NCBI GenBank assembly: GCA_020002185.1
Contig: CM034534.1
Coordinates: 66,367,967 to 66,431,966 of the forward strand
Direction: 5' to 3'
DNA: 64,000 nt
DNA from: Paraescarpia echinospica
Taxonomy: Eukaryota; Annelida; Polychaeta; Sabellida; Siboglinidae
Within the stretch, counting starts at the first letter, position 1, and every line of letters begins with the position of its first letter. The position numbers and the translations under genes were made by a program. Below the pieces are notes generated by a model. It had not been told where the DNA came from. It saw only the letters and a program-made list of their open reading frames with translations, and did not search any database. Positions 47,992-58,270 of this stretch are shown in pieces.

Positions 47992-48545
47992 GGCCTGAAA
48001 ATGGATTCATGAACTGTGAAATGAAGTACTAGTGGGATATGATGCCATTCAGGCAGGATGCCAGCGAATCATCTCCAGTTGCCAATGTAATCACATAAAA
48101 CTCAGTTTTGTGTAGTATACTATTGGCAGTAACAACATTTCTAACTGATTAAGAGGAGTTATATAAAAAATATAATGGAAAATTTTATATATTTCATATA
48201 TAAAAGACATTTATGAAGACGTGTCTTTTATATATTTTGGTCTTTGATCTGTGTCAAAGTATATTTCTCAGCAGGATGTTCTCTATGAAGTAAAATAAGC
48301 TTGTAACATCCAGACAATGTGCTATAATTCTGCTTGTTTATGACATTGTATCTGTCGCAGTTTCTTCAATTTGTATGATGCAATACGGTGATCCTATCGG
48401 CCAGTTTGACACATAATTTTCAAGGATTGTCTCAAATTGGTTATACTGTTATATTGTTTTAAAACTGTACGTGTTGTTTAATCTGTGCCGAGTTGTGATG
48501 CTTTGATGTTGTTGAAGTATTAAACCTGATCATCATTTGATGCCA
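47992..48545 (+). other. RRP12: RRP12 3' UTR with polyadenylation signal
   Basis: ATTAAA at 48519-48524 is the best signal before an AT-rich stretch. Cleavage is expected about 15-25 bp later. The exact end is not visible from sequence alone. Confidence 0.6.
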
Positions 48546-49600
48546 AAACAGTTCTAATTGTTATGTGAAATTTTTCATCAATCAAAATATTGTCTACCAT
48601 GTTGGTGTATCAAGACCACTCTCAGTATGTCTACAAGATAATGTTGGTTTCTCTTTCCCCACAATCGGATAACTGTTTACTGTAAATTCAGCAAACAAGG
48701 TAATTCGGATACACTCTACCGTAAATTGTGACAAGAGGATTCGACATCTATTTAGGACACTTATTGGTATTGTTCCGAACCCAATACTTTTTAACAAATT
48801 ATATTTATCAATAATAATTTGCCAGTTTTTATTAGAGTGCATACTGAGGTGATTGAACTATATTATTATTTATATAAGAAAATACCTATTTTGTTGTTAT
48901 TTTCAACTTGTATATTTTGAAGTGATTCGTATTGATAAACGGGGTCTCAAAGTTTATGACACTATTTTATAAGACATTGTATTATATAAAATTATAGAGA
49001 AATGCCTTCCTGTGCAGCTGAATAATACTGCCAACATTTCTAGGCAGGGGCTTAGCCAGAGACCAGTCTGCCCGGTTTCAAGACTGGCAGATGACTGGCC
49101 AAGACAGGTAATTACAACTGATAAGACGGATGGAATTAACAGGGGGCCAGGTGGTTACTATATTAAGTAATAGTTCCAAGTCTATGGACCTGCACAAATG
49201 ACTCATTGTCACAACTGGTAGTGAAACAAGTTGATAATGGATCAGTATTAATTAAATAAATGGCTAAATTGCTTCCATGCAAGGTGTTAGCACACTAAAA
49301 GACACTTTTGATTAATCAGGTAGAATATTATTTTTGACGAAGGGCCTGTTTACAGGTATGTTGCTTACCGGGTTGCTTGTCAGTATTGTAAAAAAAGTGT
49401 TGATTAGATCACTACACCTGCATGGATAAACAGACATGTTATGCCACATATGTTGATGCTACAGGTAAATACTGACTTAACTGGTAGTTGTGTTTAGTTA
49501 CTAAACAGACTCCAAAATAAACATTTGCAAGGAACCCCAATTAGCATTTGGAGGACAGATAGCTAGAAAGCAGACTGATCAATTCAATTATATTCTTGTC
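48546..49600. other. Intergenic: no feature recognised
   Basis: AT-rich sequence between the RRP12 3' end and the CpG-richer stretch near 49.6 kb. No repeat or coding block was identified. Confidence 0.4.
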
Positions 49601-49842
49601 CGTGTGGTGGAGCCACACAAGCACGCTAGTGCAGCTATTGTACACTAGGCGACGCTAGTGAATGGCGTCTGTGACAATCTCGTTGCGCGGGTTGATTCCT
49701 GGAACTCGTTCGTTCGAGGACATGTCGACAGCTAATCAAGACAGTTATTTATGTTGCTGCCGTTGACACTGTGCAAGACATCTCCCAGTATCAAATCTTT
49801 CGCCTAGCAAGGCTGCGACAAATTTACGTGGTCCGATTCGCG
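49600..49842 (+). promoter_or_regulatory. Possible promoter/5' UTR of a downstream gene
   Basis: CpG frequency rises sharply (GGCGACGCTAG, GTTGCGCGGG, CTCGTTCGTTCGAGG, TTTCGCC) compared with the surrounding AT-rich DNA. No TATA box was identified. The call rests on composition and on the candidate first exon that follows. Confidence 0.3.
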
Positions 49843-49882
49843 ATGGACTTCAGCGACTCGGATTCGTTGGACCACGGCAAGG
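49843..49882 (+). CDS. Candidate first coding exon of an unidentified gene
   Basis: ATG in a GATTCGCG/ATGG context starts MDFSDSDSLDHGK, followed by an AAGG|GTGAGT consensus donor at 49883. It sits in the CpG-rich island 1.3 kb after the RRP12 3' end. No homologue is recognised, and no second exon was found in the remaining 14 kb, so any intron would have to be long. The short length makes chance quite possible. Confidence 0.3.
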
Positions 49883-50460
49883 GTGAGTGGAGGTAAACCG
49901 CTAGGTGCTATGTTTGACGACGACGCGCGTCCGAAAAACTGGCAGAAAATTAACTCATCAGCGAGTATTGTCATCTACAGTCATCCCCGGCAGGCATAAA
50001 CTTAGAGGGTGGGGCTCGGCAATGTACGTTTGTTAATGATTTTTGGGGAACCCCACCACTAAAATCACGTTACTCAGCTTACTGTAGTTAGGTACTTCAA
50101 GTTCAACACAAAATAAAATATGCTGGGAATTGGCTTAAATTAAAGGTAATACCTTAAGGATCATATAACTGTTCATTTTATAAAATATCTTTATTAGATC
50201 AAAAGTTATTATGATTTTAAGACGGCAAAACACCGAAAATGTTGTGTATCGTATACAAGCCCGGTAGTCCAATTTTTGTTTTTCTGTCAATGAATTTTTG
50301 ATTAAAATGCCGTAACTTTTTTATTTGTATATATATCTAAATAATATTTTCAGAGTTTGCAAACCCATTGGTTAGAATAATAAATTTACAATAACCAATA
50401 ATATGAATCTTAATTATAACCTAATTAATGCAATTAATTAGTTAACAATAGCTAGGGCAC
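49883..50460. other. Unassigned AT-rich sequence
   Basis: The CpG-rich stretch fades by about 49950. Nothing else was recognised before the satellite units at 50465. Confidence 0.35.
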
Positions 50461-50464
50461 GAAC

Positions 50465-51480
50465 AATAGTTAGCATGCACACTCGACAGACCAATACATT
50501 TCAATAAAAGGCCATACTGTCCATGATTATGAAGATATTTTATATTTATAATCTTATGCAAGGTGTGTAACCACATTAATTTTGTTAATAACAATAACCA
50601 GTTAATTAACATAAAAAATAACTGATTTAATAAATCAATATTAGCTAATTAGAACGCAAACTTGACTAAACGACACATTTCAATAAAAGGCCATAGTGTC
50701 CTATTTCCAACGGCTAAGTATGGATGCGAAACCTGGACTCTTAATAAGAACATTACTAAACGTATAAATGCATTTGAAAACAAGTGTTATAGAAAGATAT
50801 TACGAGTTTCGTGGACTGAATGCAGAACTAACGAATCCATCGCAGAAGAGCTTGGTGTTATACCCGGGACTTTATTGAACTTTGTAAAGAAACAGAAACT
50901 AAGTTATTTTGGCCATGTGAAACGGCATCAGTCTCTAGAGAGATTAATAATGGAAGGAAAAGTGGAAGGCAGAAGAAGCAGAGGAAGACCTAGGAGACAA
51001 TGGGGGAAGGACATAGAGGAATGGATGGGAGCCGACATCTGGCGAGTGGGGAGACGGGCAAACGAAAGAGCTGTCTATAGACAATCCATCAAGGCTGCAA
51101 CGTCCGGAAATGGATAAGCAAAACCCAGAAGTGTCCAGGATTATGAACATATTTATATAATTTGTGCAAAGTGTACAACCTCATTAAATATAAAAAATAA
51201 ATATACATTAAGCAGTCATTTAACAATAAGAATAACTTTATTGATAACTGAATATTGGCTAATTAGCATGCAAACTCGCAGATCATCACATTTAAAAAAA
51301 GACCGTAACGTCTATAATTATGAATATATAAATTTATATAATTTATGCAAAGTGTACAACAACCATCCACAAAATTCATGTGATAAAAATTCACAAGTTA
51401 ACTCAAAGATATTAGTACATTTAAAGCTGATTAAGTTTAGTGATGTACATATTGGTCAACCATGACATTACTATCAGTGT
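50465..51480 (+). repeat. Small satellite, three units of about 190 bp, one interrupted by a LINE fragment
   Basis: AGCATGCACACTCGACAGAC (50472), AGAACGCAAACTTGACTAAA (50650) and AGCATGCAAACTCGCAGATC (51262) begin comparable stretches. These include CACATTTCAATAAAAGGCCA, TGATTATGAAGATATTT and GCAAAGTGTACAAC. Confidence 0.7.
50702..51130 (+). mobile_element. 5'-truncated LINE 3' fragment inserted in the satellite
   Basis: Open frame with YGCETWTLNKNITKRINAFE then NKCYRKILRVSW, and SYFGHVKR, GRRSRGRPRRQW. This is the C-terminal block of RTE/CRE-like LINE ORFs (C-terminal to RT). AGTGTCC flanks it at 50695-50701 and 51131-51137, so it is a target-primed insertion. Confidence 0.8.
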
Positions 51481-52425
51481 TACTAAATCATAATATAAGT
51501 TTTCCATCACAGAGTACACAACAATGTTAGTCTCAGTCTTAGTCTCAGATGATTCATAGAGTTCATCCATACTTGGTAGCATCACCCAACAGTTTTACTG
51601 ACTGTCCGGATAGTGTGAACTGCCTGCAGTGGTCTAGCCAGAGGGTGCCTCCAAATCCGGAAAATTAGTAGGGTGGTTGCCTGATTCATAGAGTGACAAG
51701 GTACAGAGGTTATTGGGGTGCCTGACACTGCCTGTGTATGATTTTCCAGTTCTACCCTTTGGCAAAGAAATTGTTCATCATTCAAATGGGATTATGTTAC
51801 CCAAAGTGGAGGAATCGGCCTCTTCTGTCATAGGGGATAAGCATCCAGCAGGTTGCAGCCCAAGAGGTGACAGTGCAACGAAAATGTCATCATTCACAAT
51901 GTGCTTAATGGGTAAAGCCTATTAATATATCAACACAAGGATGCAAAATAATAGTTGCCAAGCAAGATTATTAGTTTCTGGACTAAGATCAAGTTGCATG
52001 ATGGTTGCTGCCAAAGCAATTTATCTAGTTGATTTTTCACTGGGTCAGAACTTTGTTTCCTGAATTTATAAATTTTAATAAGTGACAATGTTACACATGA
52101 TAGGGACATTTTTGTGAGGCTCACTGGATGCCTCCACCGTTGTGTTGGTGTTTGTTATGTTGCTTGTCTGTAGGTTTGGGAGATGTAGCAACAGAAATAT
52201 GGCGGCCTTATATGGATATTATGTAGGGGCTTTATGGGTTCATGTCTCTCTGGTACTGTGTCGTTTTTTTTCTCTTAGTTTGACGGCTTCGATGAAAGTT
52301 TTTGTTGAACTGGCAGCTACATAACATTGGTCAGTAAAAAATTGGTTGTCATCTCGTCACTCAGGTTAAAAGAGTTTGAGAAACCGACACAATGCACCAT
52401 TGCGACGGAATACACTACATATACA
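51480..52425. other. Unassigned sequence
   Basis: No convincing gene. Short internal similarity exists between about 51590-51670 and 52725-52790 (CACCCxAxxGTTTTACTG) and between CATTGTGTT-type blocks, suggesting old repeats. Confidence 0.3.
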
Positions 52426-52439
52426 CTAGTTTATTGTAC

Positions 52440-52490
52440 ACTACAATATATATATATATATGTAGTTATATATATATATATATATATGTG
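52440..52490. repeat. (TA)n microsatellite
   Basis: Two TATATATA tracts separated by TGTAGT, then TGTGTC. Confidence 0.9.
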
Positions 52491-52849
52491 TCATATCCCG
52501 CTACTCATTGCTTACATGGATGCCGGATGGCCCCCTCCAATACACAATCCTGCCTACGCCACTGACTGCCTGAACCCAAGTTTCCATCATTGTAATCACT
52601 CCACCACCCTCGTTCACTTCCCTCTCCTAGACCTTGGATTCAGCAACCGGATGGAGGTTGGCAGGAAGGTGTTTCGATACCAGTTGGTTCCTGCCCTTTC
52701 TGATAGGTACCTATAGCCAGATTGAGCAACAGAATAGAACACAGTTGGTAGCGTCACCCCAATGGTTTTACTGGCTGACCTGATAACGCAATTGAGCAGC
52801 ACTCAGTTCTTCACCAATAGACTTCCACCCCAGCAAACTAATCAGTAGC

Positions 52850-52918
52850 ACAGGACTGACTGGACAATGGACTGGTAGAACAGAAGACTGACTGGACAAT
52901 GGACTGGTAGAACGGATG
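52850..52918 (+). repeat. Tandem duplication of about 32 bp
   Basis: GACTGACTGGACAATGGACT then GGTAGAAC occurs twice in succession. Confidence 0.85.
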
Positions 52919-52939
52919 ACTAATTGTCCTACATACATT

Positions 52940-53245
52940 GAATTTCCTTAGCTTCCTCACAAACTAGTTCCTTTGGCAGCACTTGTTCTGGCTGCACTTG
53001 GTGTTCAGAGTCCACTCGAGCCGGTTGGAGATTTCGATGCCTAGGTAGGAATATGAAGGACCTCTCCCTACTACCTCTCCTTTGAGGACTAGTGGAGGCG
53101 GGTCGGACTGAATGTTACGGAAGTCAATGATCATTTCCTTCGTTTTCTTGGTGTTAAGGTGGAGATAGTTCGAATCGCACCACGAAACCAAGTTTTGAAC
53201 TTCCTTCTTGACATATTTCAATAAAAGACAACTGATGACGCTTGG
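52940..53245 (-). mobile_element. LINE reverse-transcriptase fragment (Rex1/CR1-like)
   Basis: On the minus strand: EVQNLVSWCDSNYLHLNTKK then TKEMIIDFR, and SYSYLGIEISNRLEW. These are the blocks just after the RT catalytic motif in CR1/Rex-type LINEs. The frame is open for about 105 codons but both ends are missing. Confidence 0.75.
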
Positions 53246-53444
53246 CCCATGTATTGTAATCATATATTCATAAAATAGCAACTTAATGATATCATATCTA
53301 AAAGTCTGAACATATAATGTTGTTTCTGTAGTGATTTTAATTCAGAGAAATGGAATAATTCATGATCTGCATCTAGCTCAGGTGATGCGCTGTCACTCTG
53401 ACTGACACAGATCAGTCAAAATCAGACAATTGTTGCATGTTTTG

Positions 53445-54420
53445 AATTGTATTGTATTTATTCAGATTCCAGCAGGTCCAGTGGACCCAGTAACAGAATT
53501 GATAACTGAAACAATACATATAAATAATAAAACAATAATAGAATAATAAAAAACAATAAGAACAATAAGGACATAAAAACCACACAATATCAACATCAAC
53601 TACACCAGGCAAACATCCGTTAAACATAGAAATGTTTTTGAATTGAGGATCTAAAGGTTTCAGCTCCTGAAAATATATCACAAGTGGGATCACTTAAATA
53701 CAATGTGTTGAAAGTAGCCATACATCTATTCAAAACACAGAGTTTTCTAATGTTCATTCTGCTATGGGAAACTGTAAAAGGGATGTAGTTTCGTAGAGAT
53801 CGTGAAGGACAGTGAAATTGGATAGCCCCTACCAGACACGACGAGTCTAGTTGGGAGTGCACACACTTGTGTAAAACCATAAGATCTGCAACTTGCCTAC
53901 GATGTTAAAGGGAAGGTAGTCTAAAATGATGGCAAAGCTCGGGATAACTGTCAGAGGAATACTGTAATTTGGATTTGTAACAAATATTTAATGAATTTTT
54001 TATAACTTGTTCGATTTTGTCAATAAACGTACGTTGCCAGGGATTCCAGATAACACTGCAATACTCCAATTGGCTTCTGACTAGAGATATATACAAGGAT
54101 CGCAAAGCATGTACATCGGTAAATGTTGTGCAAACGCGCTTAATAAAACCACTCATTTTAAAAGTTTTACAAACACAATGATTAATATGATCTTTAAAAG
54201 TCAAACTGCCGGTCAATGTGAAACCGAGATCTTTGATAGCAGTGACCTTGGGCAGAGACTGGCTTAAAATCGTTTAGTCATAGGATATAGGTTTCTTTTT
54301 GTTAGTCAATGACATTTATGCAGCAGTTATCAACGTTAAGTTTAAGGTGCTATGTCTCACACCAAAGACATACACTGTTCAGATCCTTCTGCTCCAACTA
54401 ACAATCGGTCGCTAAAACCA
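53445..54420 (-). mobile_element. LINE 3' end (Jockey-like), decayed
   Basis: On the minus strand: LTFKDHINHCVCKTFKMSGF, SLYISLVRSQLEYCSVIWNP and IDKIEQVIKNSLNICYK at about 54200-53960. Then MNIRKLCVLNRCMATFNTLY and a microsatellite-like CATAATAGAATAATAA tail near 53540. The 3' part is open in several short frames, with frameshifts between. Confidence 0.7.
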
Positions 54421-55030
54421 CATTTCGATTTCGTGCATCACATCAAAATGTTCAACACAGGGTAATTCAATACTTATAGATCTGTCTAAATACAATATTT
54501 TTTGTTAAAATTACTAACAATAATGTAAAAGTTACAATTGAAACACAGCTATGCCATCAAAGGGATGAAATTTAGCTTAATTTTGGTCAAATTTCAATCG
54601 GAAAAGACGTAAAGAAATGCCAACTTACACTCTGCAAGAATCCCGCAGTGACTGAGGTAAGCAACTGGAAAAAGATGACTTGAAATAAAACGGTACCCTG
54701 GTCTCAAGTAAACTCAGCGACGCAGTGTTGATCATCGGTGCGCACGAAAAAACAACGCATCAGTGAAATCATTTGAAGTGTCTACTGCAGTCGTAGATGT
54801 AGTGTTTGGCACAGTTCATGTGAGTCAACACGAAGATGGATGCTAACTGGGGACGTCAACGACAATGAAGTCTGAACCGAATACAGACTTCAAATCGATA
54901 CCTACTGTATTTGTTTGTTTAAAATATTCTTCAATAAAATTCTCATCAAATGACAATGTTTTGGTGTATATGCCTGTAGGCTATCATAGGCTATGGCTAT
55001 GTGTGATTTATTATAATTGATTAACATCGA
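54420..55030. other. Unassigned AT-rich sequence
   Basis: No feature recognised between the LINE remnant and the module A repeats. Confidence 0.3.
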
Positions 55031-55032
55031 TT

Positions 55033-55870
55033 TTTAGTCCTTTGGGCCGAAGGTCCAACGGACTATTGCCATCACTTTGCGTCCGCCGTAAACTGCTGTA
55101 TCTCAGAAACCATTCAGCAACTTTTTCTAAAATTTTGCATAGGCATATCTTAGGGCACTGCCACTATGCACGGGAAATCTGTATTTGATTGAATCGTTCT
55201 TAGGGCCTCCAAGGGCCCCAAAACTGGTACATTTTTTTACATTTTGCCTATTTTTTTTAAAAACTGTTCAGTAACTTTTTCTCTAATTTTGCATATACAT
55301 TTCATGTGGTAGTGTCAATGTACACAAGAAATCTGTATTTGATTGAATAATTCTAAGGGTGCCTAATGGCCCCCAAAAAAGACCCCAAAACTGGTAAATT
55401 TTAAAATTGTGCCTATTTTTTAAAAACTTCAGTAACTTGTTCTCTAATTTTGCATAGACATTTCATGTGGTAGCACCTTTTTAGTCCTTTGGCCGAAGGT
55501 CCAAGGGACTATTGCCATCACTCTCCGTCCGCCGTTAGCTGCCGTATCTCAGAAACCGTTCAGCAACTTTTTCTCTAATTTTGCATAGACATCTTGGGGC
55601 ACTGCCACTATGCATGAGAAATCTGTATTTGATTGAATCATTTTAAGGGCTCCCTAGGGCCTCCAAGGACCCCAAAACTGGTAAAAATGTAACATTTGGC
55701 ATATTTTTTCAAAAACTGTTTAGCAACTTTTTTCTGATTTTGCATAGATGTATCTTAGGGTGCTGCCACTATATACAAGAAATCTGTATTTGATTGAATC
55801 ATTCTAAGGGCACCTAAGGGGCCCCCAAAGTGCAAAAGGTTTACATTATCTAGTGATGTGGTTTTGAGAA
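55033..55870 (+). repeat. Module A repeats, two tandem copies
   Basis: AGTCCTTTGGGCCGAAGGTC then CAACGGACTATTGCCATCAC at about 55036 and AGTCCTTTGGCCGAAGGTCC at 55482. Each is followed by CTGTATTTGATTGAATC units. The second copy ends TTACATTATCTAGTGATGTG then GTTTTGAGAAG. Confidence 0.85.
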
Positions 55871-56389
55871 GGGCCCTTGAGACCACCCCCAACAGTAGAT
55901 GTTGTGTATTGTACCACAAAGTCAACAGCTGTGACTAATCTCTACAGCCCAGTCCATTGAGACCTTGACTAATCTTTAATTGGTCACAGCACCCAGGCAG
56001 AGTAGACACACTTGACCCCTGTTAGACTGAACAGTTGCCTAACACTTTTAAACTGTATCTTCAAAACTATTGATTTTCTATAATTGCAAGTTGTGTTTAT
56101 TTTGATGTTCATTTAATTATTATAAAATGGTGTGACTGTGGCGTCTATTGGTTAAAGATGTATTGTCTGTAGAAACCTGTAGGTGACAAACATAGAAAAT
56201 TAATATTCTGTCACCTGTAGGTAACAAACATAGAAAATTAAAATTCTGGACAACTATAGAGTGAAATATCCTACACTTTATTTATATCAAATGCATTCTA
56301 CTGTTCTGTTTACGCTTGCCATGCCTTGTGTAGACATGGTACTGTGTAAATCAATTGTATCAATATAGACTAATAATTACAGATTCACA

Positions 56390-56960
56390 ATATAGTTGAC
56401 ACCTGAAACAACCAAATGTCAACCATTAGAAGAGTTGACATAGTTCCGCTATACACAAGCAAGAAATCTGTATTTGATTGAATAATTTTAGTGTCATCAG
56501 CATATAGTAGCACATACATTTTCTACATCATCATCACTAAGGTTGTTGTAAATTTAACCAAGTCAAGTCCGTTATAATTGTGACTAACAGTGTTCAAAAT
56601 TATTCAGGTAAATAGCAAATAACAAAGGACACAAGTTTTCTCCTTGCCATACCTCTACACATGAGAAGAAGGCTGACACAGCCTGGCCCTCATTTATACA
56701 TGATTTAGCATTTTTGTACATGTTGTATACAACTTTCAACACAATACCATTAATACCGCATGAAATTATCTTAGACCACAGGGAGGACCGGTCTACTAAA
56801 TCAAATGCTTTCTTATAATCGATGAAGGCACAATAAAGCCTTTTGCGTCGAGACAAATACAATTCAACCAATACCCCTATTTGAACACTGCCTGTTCTTC
56901 ACCTATTACATTCGCTTTGTTTAGGTATGTGGTCAGTCTGGTGTTCTGAACAATCACTAA
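56390..56960 (-). mobile_element. Reverse transcriptase remnant inside the composite repeat
   Basis: Minus-strand frame with LYCAFIDYKKAFDLVDRSSL then WSKIISCGINGIVLKVVYNM and GENLCPLLFAIYLNNFEHC. Motif A (FIDYKKAFD) and the motif B region are recognisable. No YxDD remains. Confidence 0.75.
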
Positions 56961-57349
56961 GGATTAATGAACACTTGTGCAGAATGTCACCCACTTGGCA
57001 GGTTTAATTGATCTATTCAGCAATGATGACACTGCTTAGGCCTCACTCTGAACACTGTCACTCACAGTGTTGTGTATTGTCTTAGTTGGTGCATTGAGCT
57101 AATGTACTTGACCATGAATCAGTGGTGGCTCTGGTTGTGTATTACACCCAGCTGTGGAGCTAAGATTCACTGCCTGCTATTGTTTGATGGAAACTGTGAC
57201 TAATCTGTAATTGGTCACTGGCAGTAGCTTGTGTCAACAGACAGCATTAAGCCACTAGACCCCTGTTAAACTGGACAGTTGCCTGTAGGTTTTAAACTGT
57301 GTCAAACAGTGAGTCTACCTTTTGCTCTCAGATAATCTGTCCTCTTAGT

Positions 57350-57745
57350 TTTACACATGAAGACATAATCTGGCATAACTTGATAAGTCTTTGTAGCAGC
57401 ACATTTGTACTTCCAGTGTATCATTGCAACATAACATACATATTACATACTGTGTGCCACATTTGAATGTTGTGCATGTAATATTTCCATGCAATCCATT
57501 TGCATATATAATGTAAAACTTCAACAGCCGTTTTCATTTTCACTTTTTGATCCCTACCATGTTCAATGCTCCATAACTTTGCCAATTTTTGTAGCAGTCA
57601 TATTTTTTGAAACCATGTAAAGCACCCTACCAAACCTTTACAAGGGTGTAAGAAAACAATGTTACAATTTTTCCGACTTATCACTCATTTGGTCAGCCGG
57701 GGTCACATATAGACGTATTAGTCCAAAGGACTTCAGGGCCAACTA
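57350..57745 (+). repeat. Module B repeat, second copy
   Basis: GAAGACATAATCTGGCATAA, TTTGTAGCAGCACATTTGTA and CGACTTATCACTCATTTGGT recur as at 47220 and 62878. It ends GTATTAGTCCAAAGGACTTC. Confidence 0.85.
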
Positions 57746-57989
57746 AATTGTCTACTGCAGGTGCAGCTTTATCTGGCTTACTGTCCTTTCCTCAACTAAT
57801 TCCTTTTCCTACAACATCTGTCACACCTCACTGTGGAGGAAGGGCTGCCTGATGGAAACTGTGACTAATCCGTAATAGGTCTCTGGCAGAGGCTTCTGTC
57901 AACAGACAGCACCCTCTAGACCCCTGGACAGTTGTGCCTACATTTTATGGGGTCATCCTGAAACAACCAAATGTCAACCATTAGAAGAG

Positions 57990-58258
57990 TTGACATAATT
58001 CTGCTATACACAAGAAATCTGTATTTGATTGAATCATTCTAGTACCATCAGCATATATTAGAACATACATTTTCAAGAAACTGTCTACATCATCATCTCT
58101 AAGGTTGTTGTAAATTTCACAACCTGCCTTATAATTATGACTAACAGTGTTCAAAATCATTCAGATAAATAGCAAATAACAAAGGAGACACGTTTTCTCC
58201 TTGTGATAACTCTACATCACTGACACAGTCCCCCAAATGCAAAGTTTTTACACTATCT
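57990..58258 (-). repeat. Composite repeat fragment cut by a younger LINE insertion
   Basis: Repeats parts of 56440-56660 (ACACAAGAAATCTGTATTTG, CATCAGCATATATTAGAACA, AATAGCAAATAACAAAGGAG) and then TTACATTATCTAGTG-like sequence as at 55850. The continuation of the same repeat resumes at 60850. Confidence 0.8.
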
Positions 58259-58270
58259 AGTGATGTGGTT

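Noticed and set aside
52500..52720. A possible exon (LNPSFHHCNHSTTLVHFPLL...)
   Set aside because: No splice-site pair in a consistent phase, no recognised homology, and it is surrounded by repeats.
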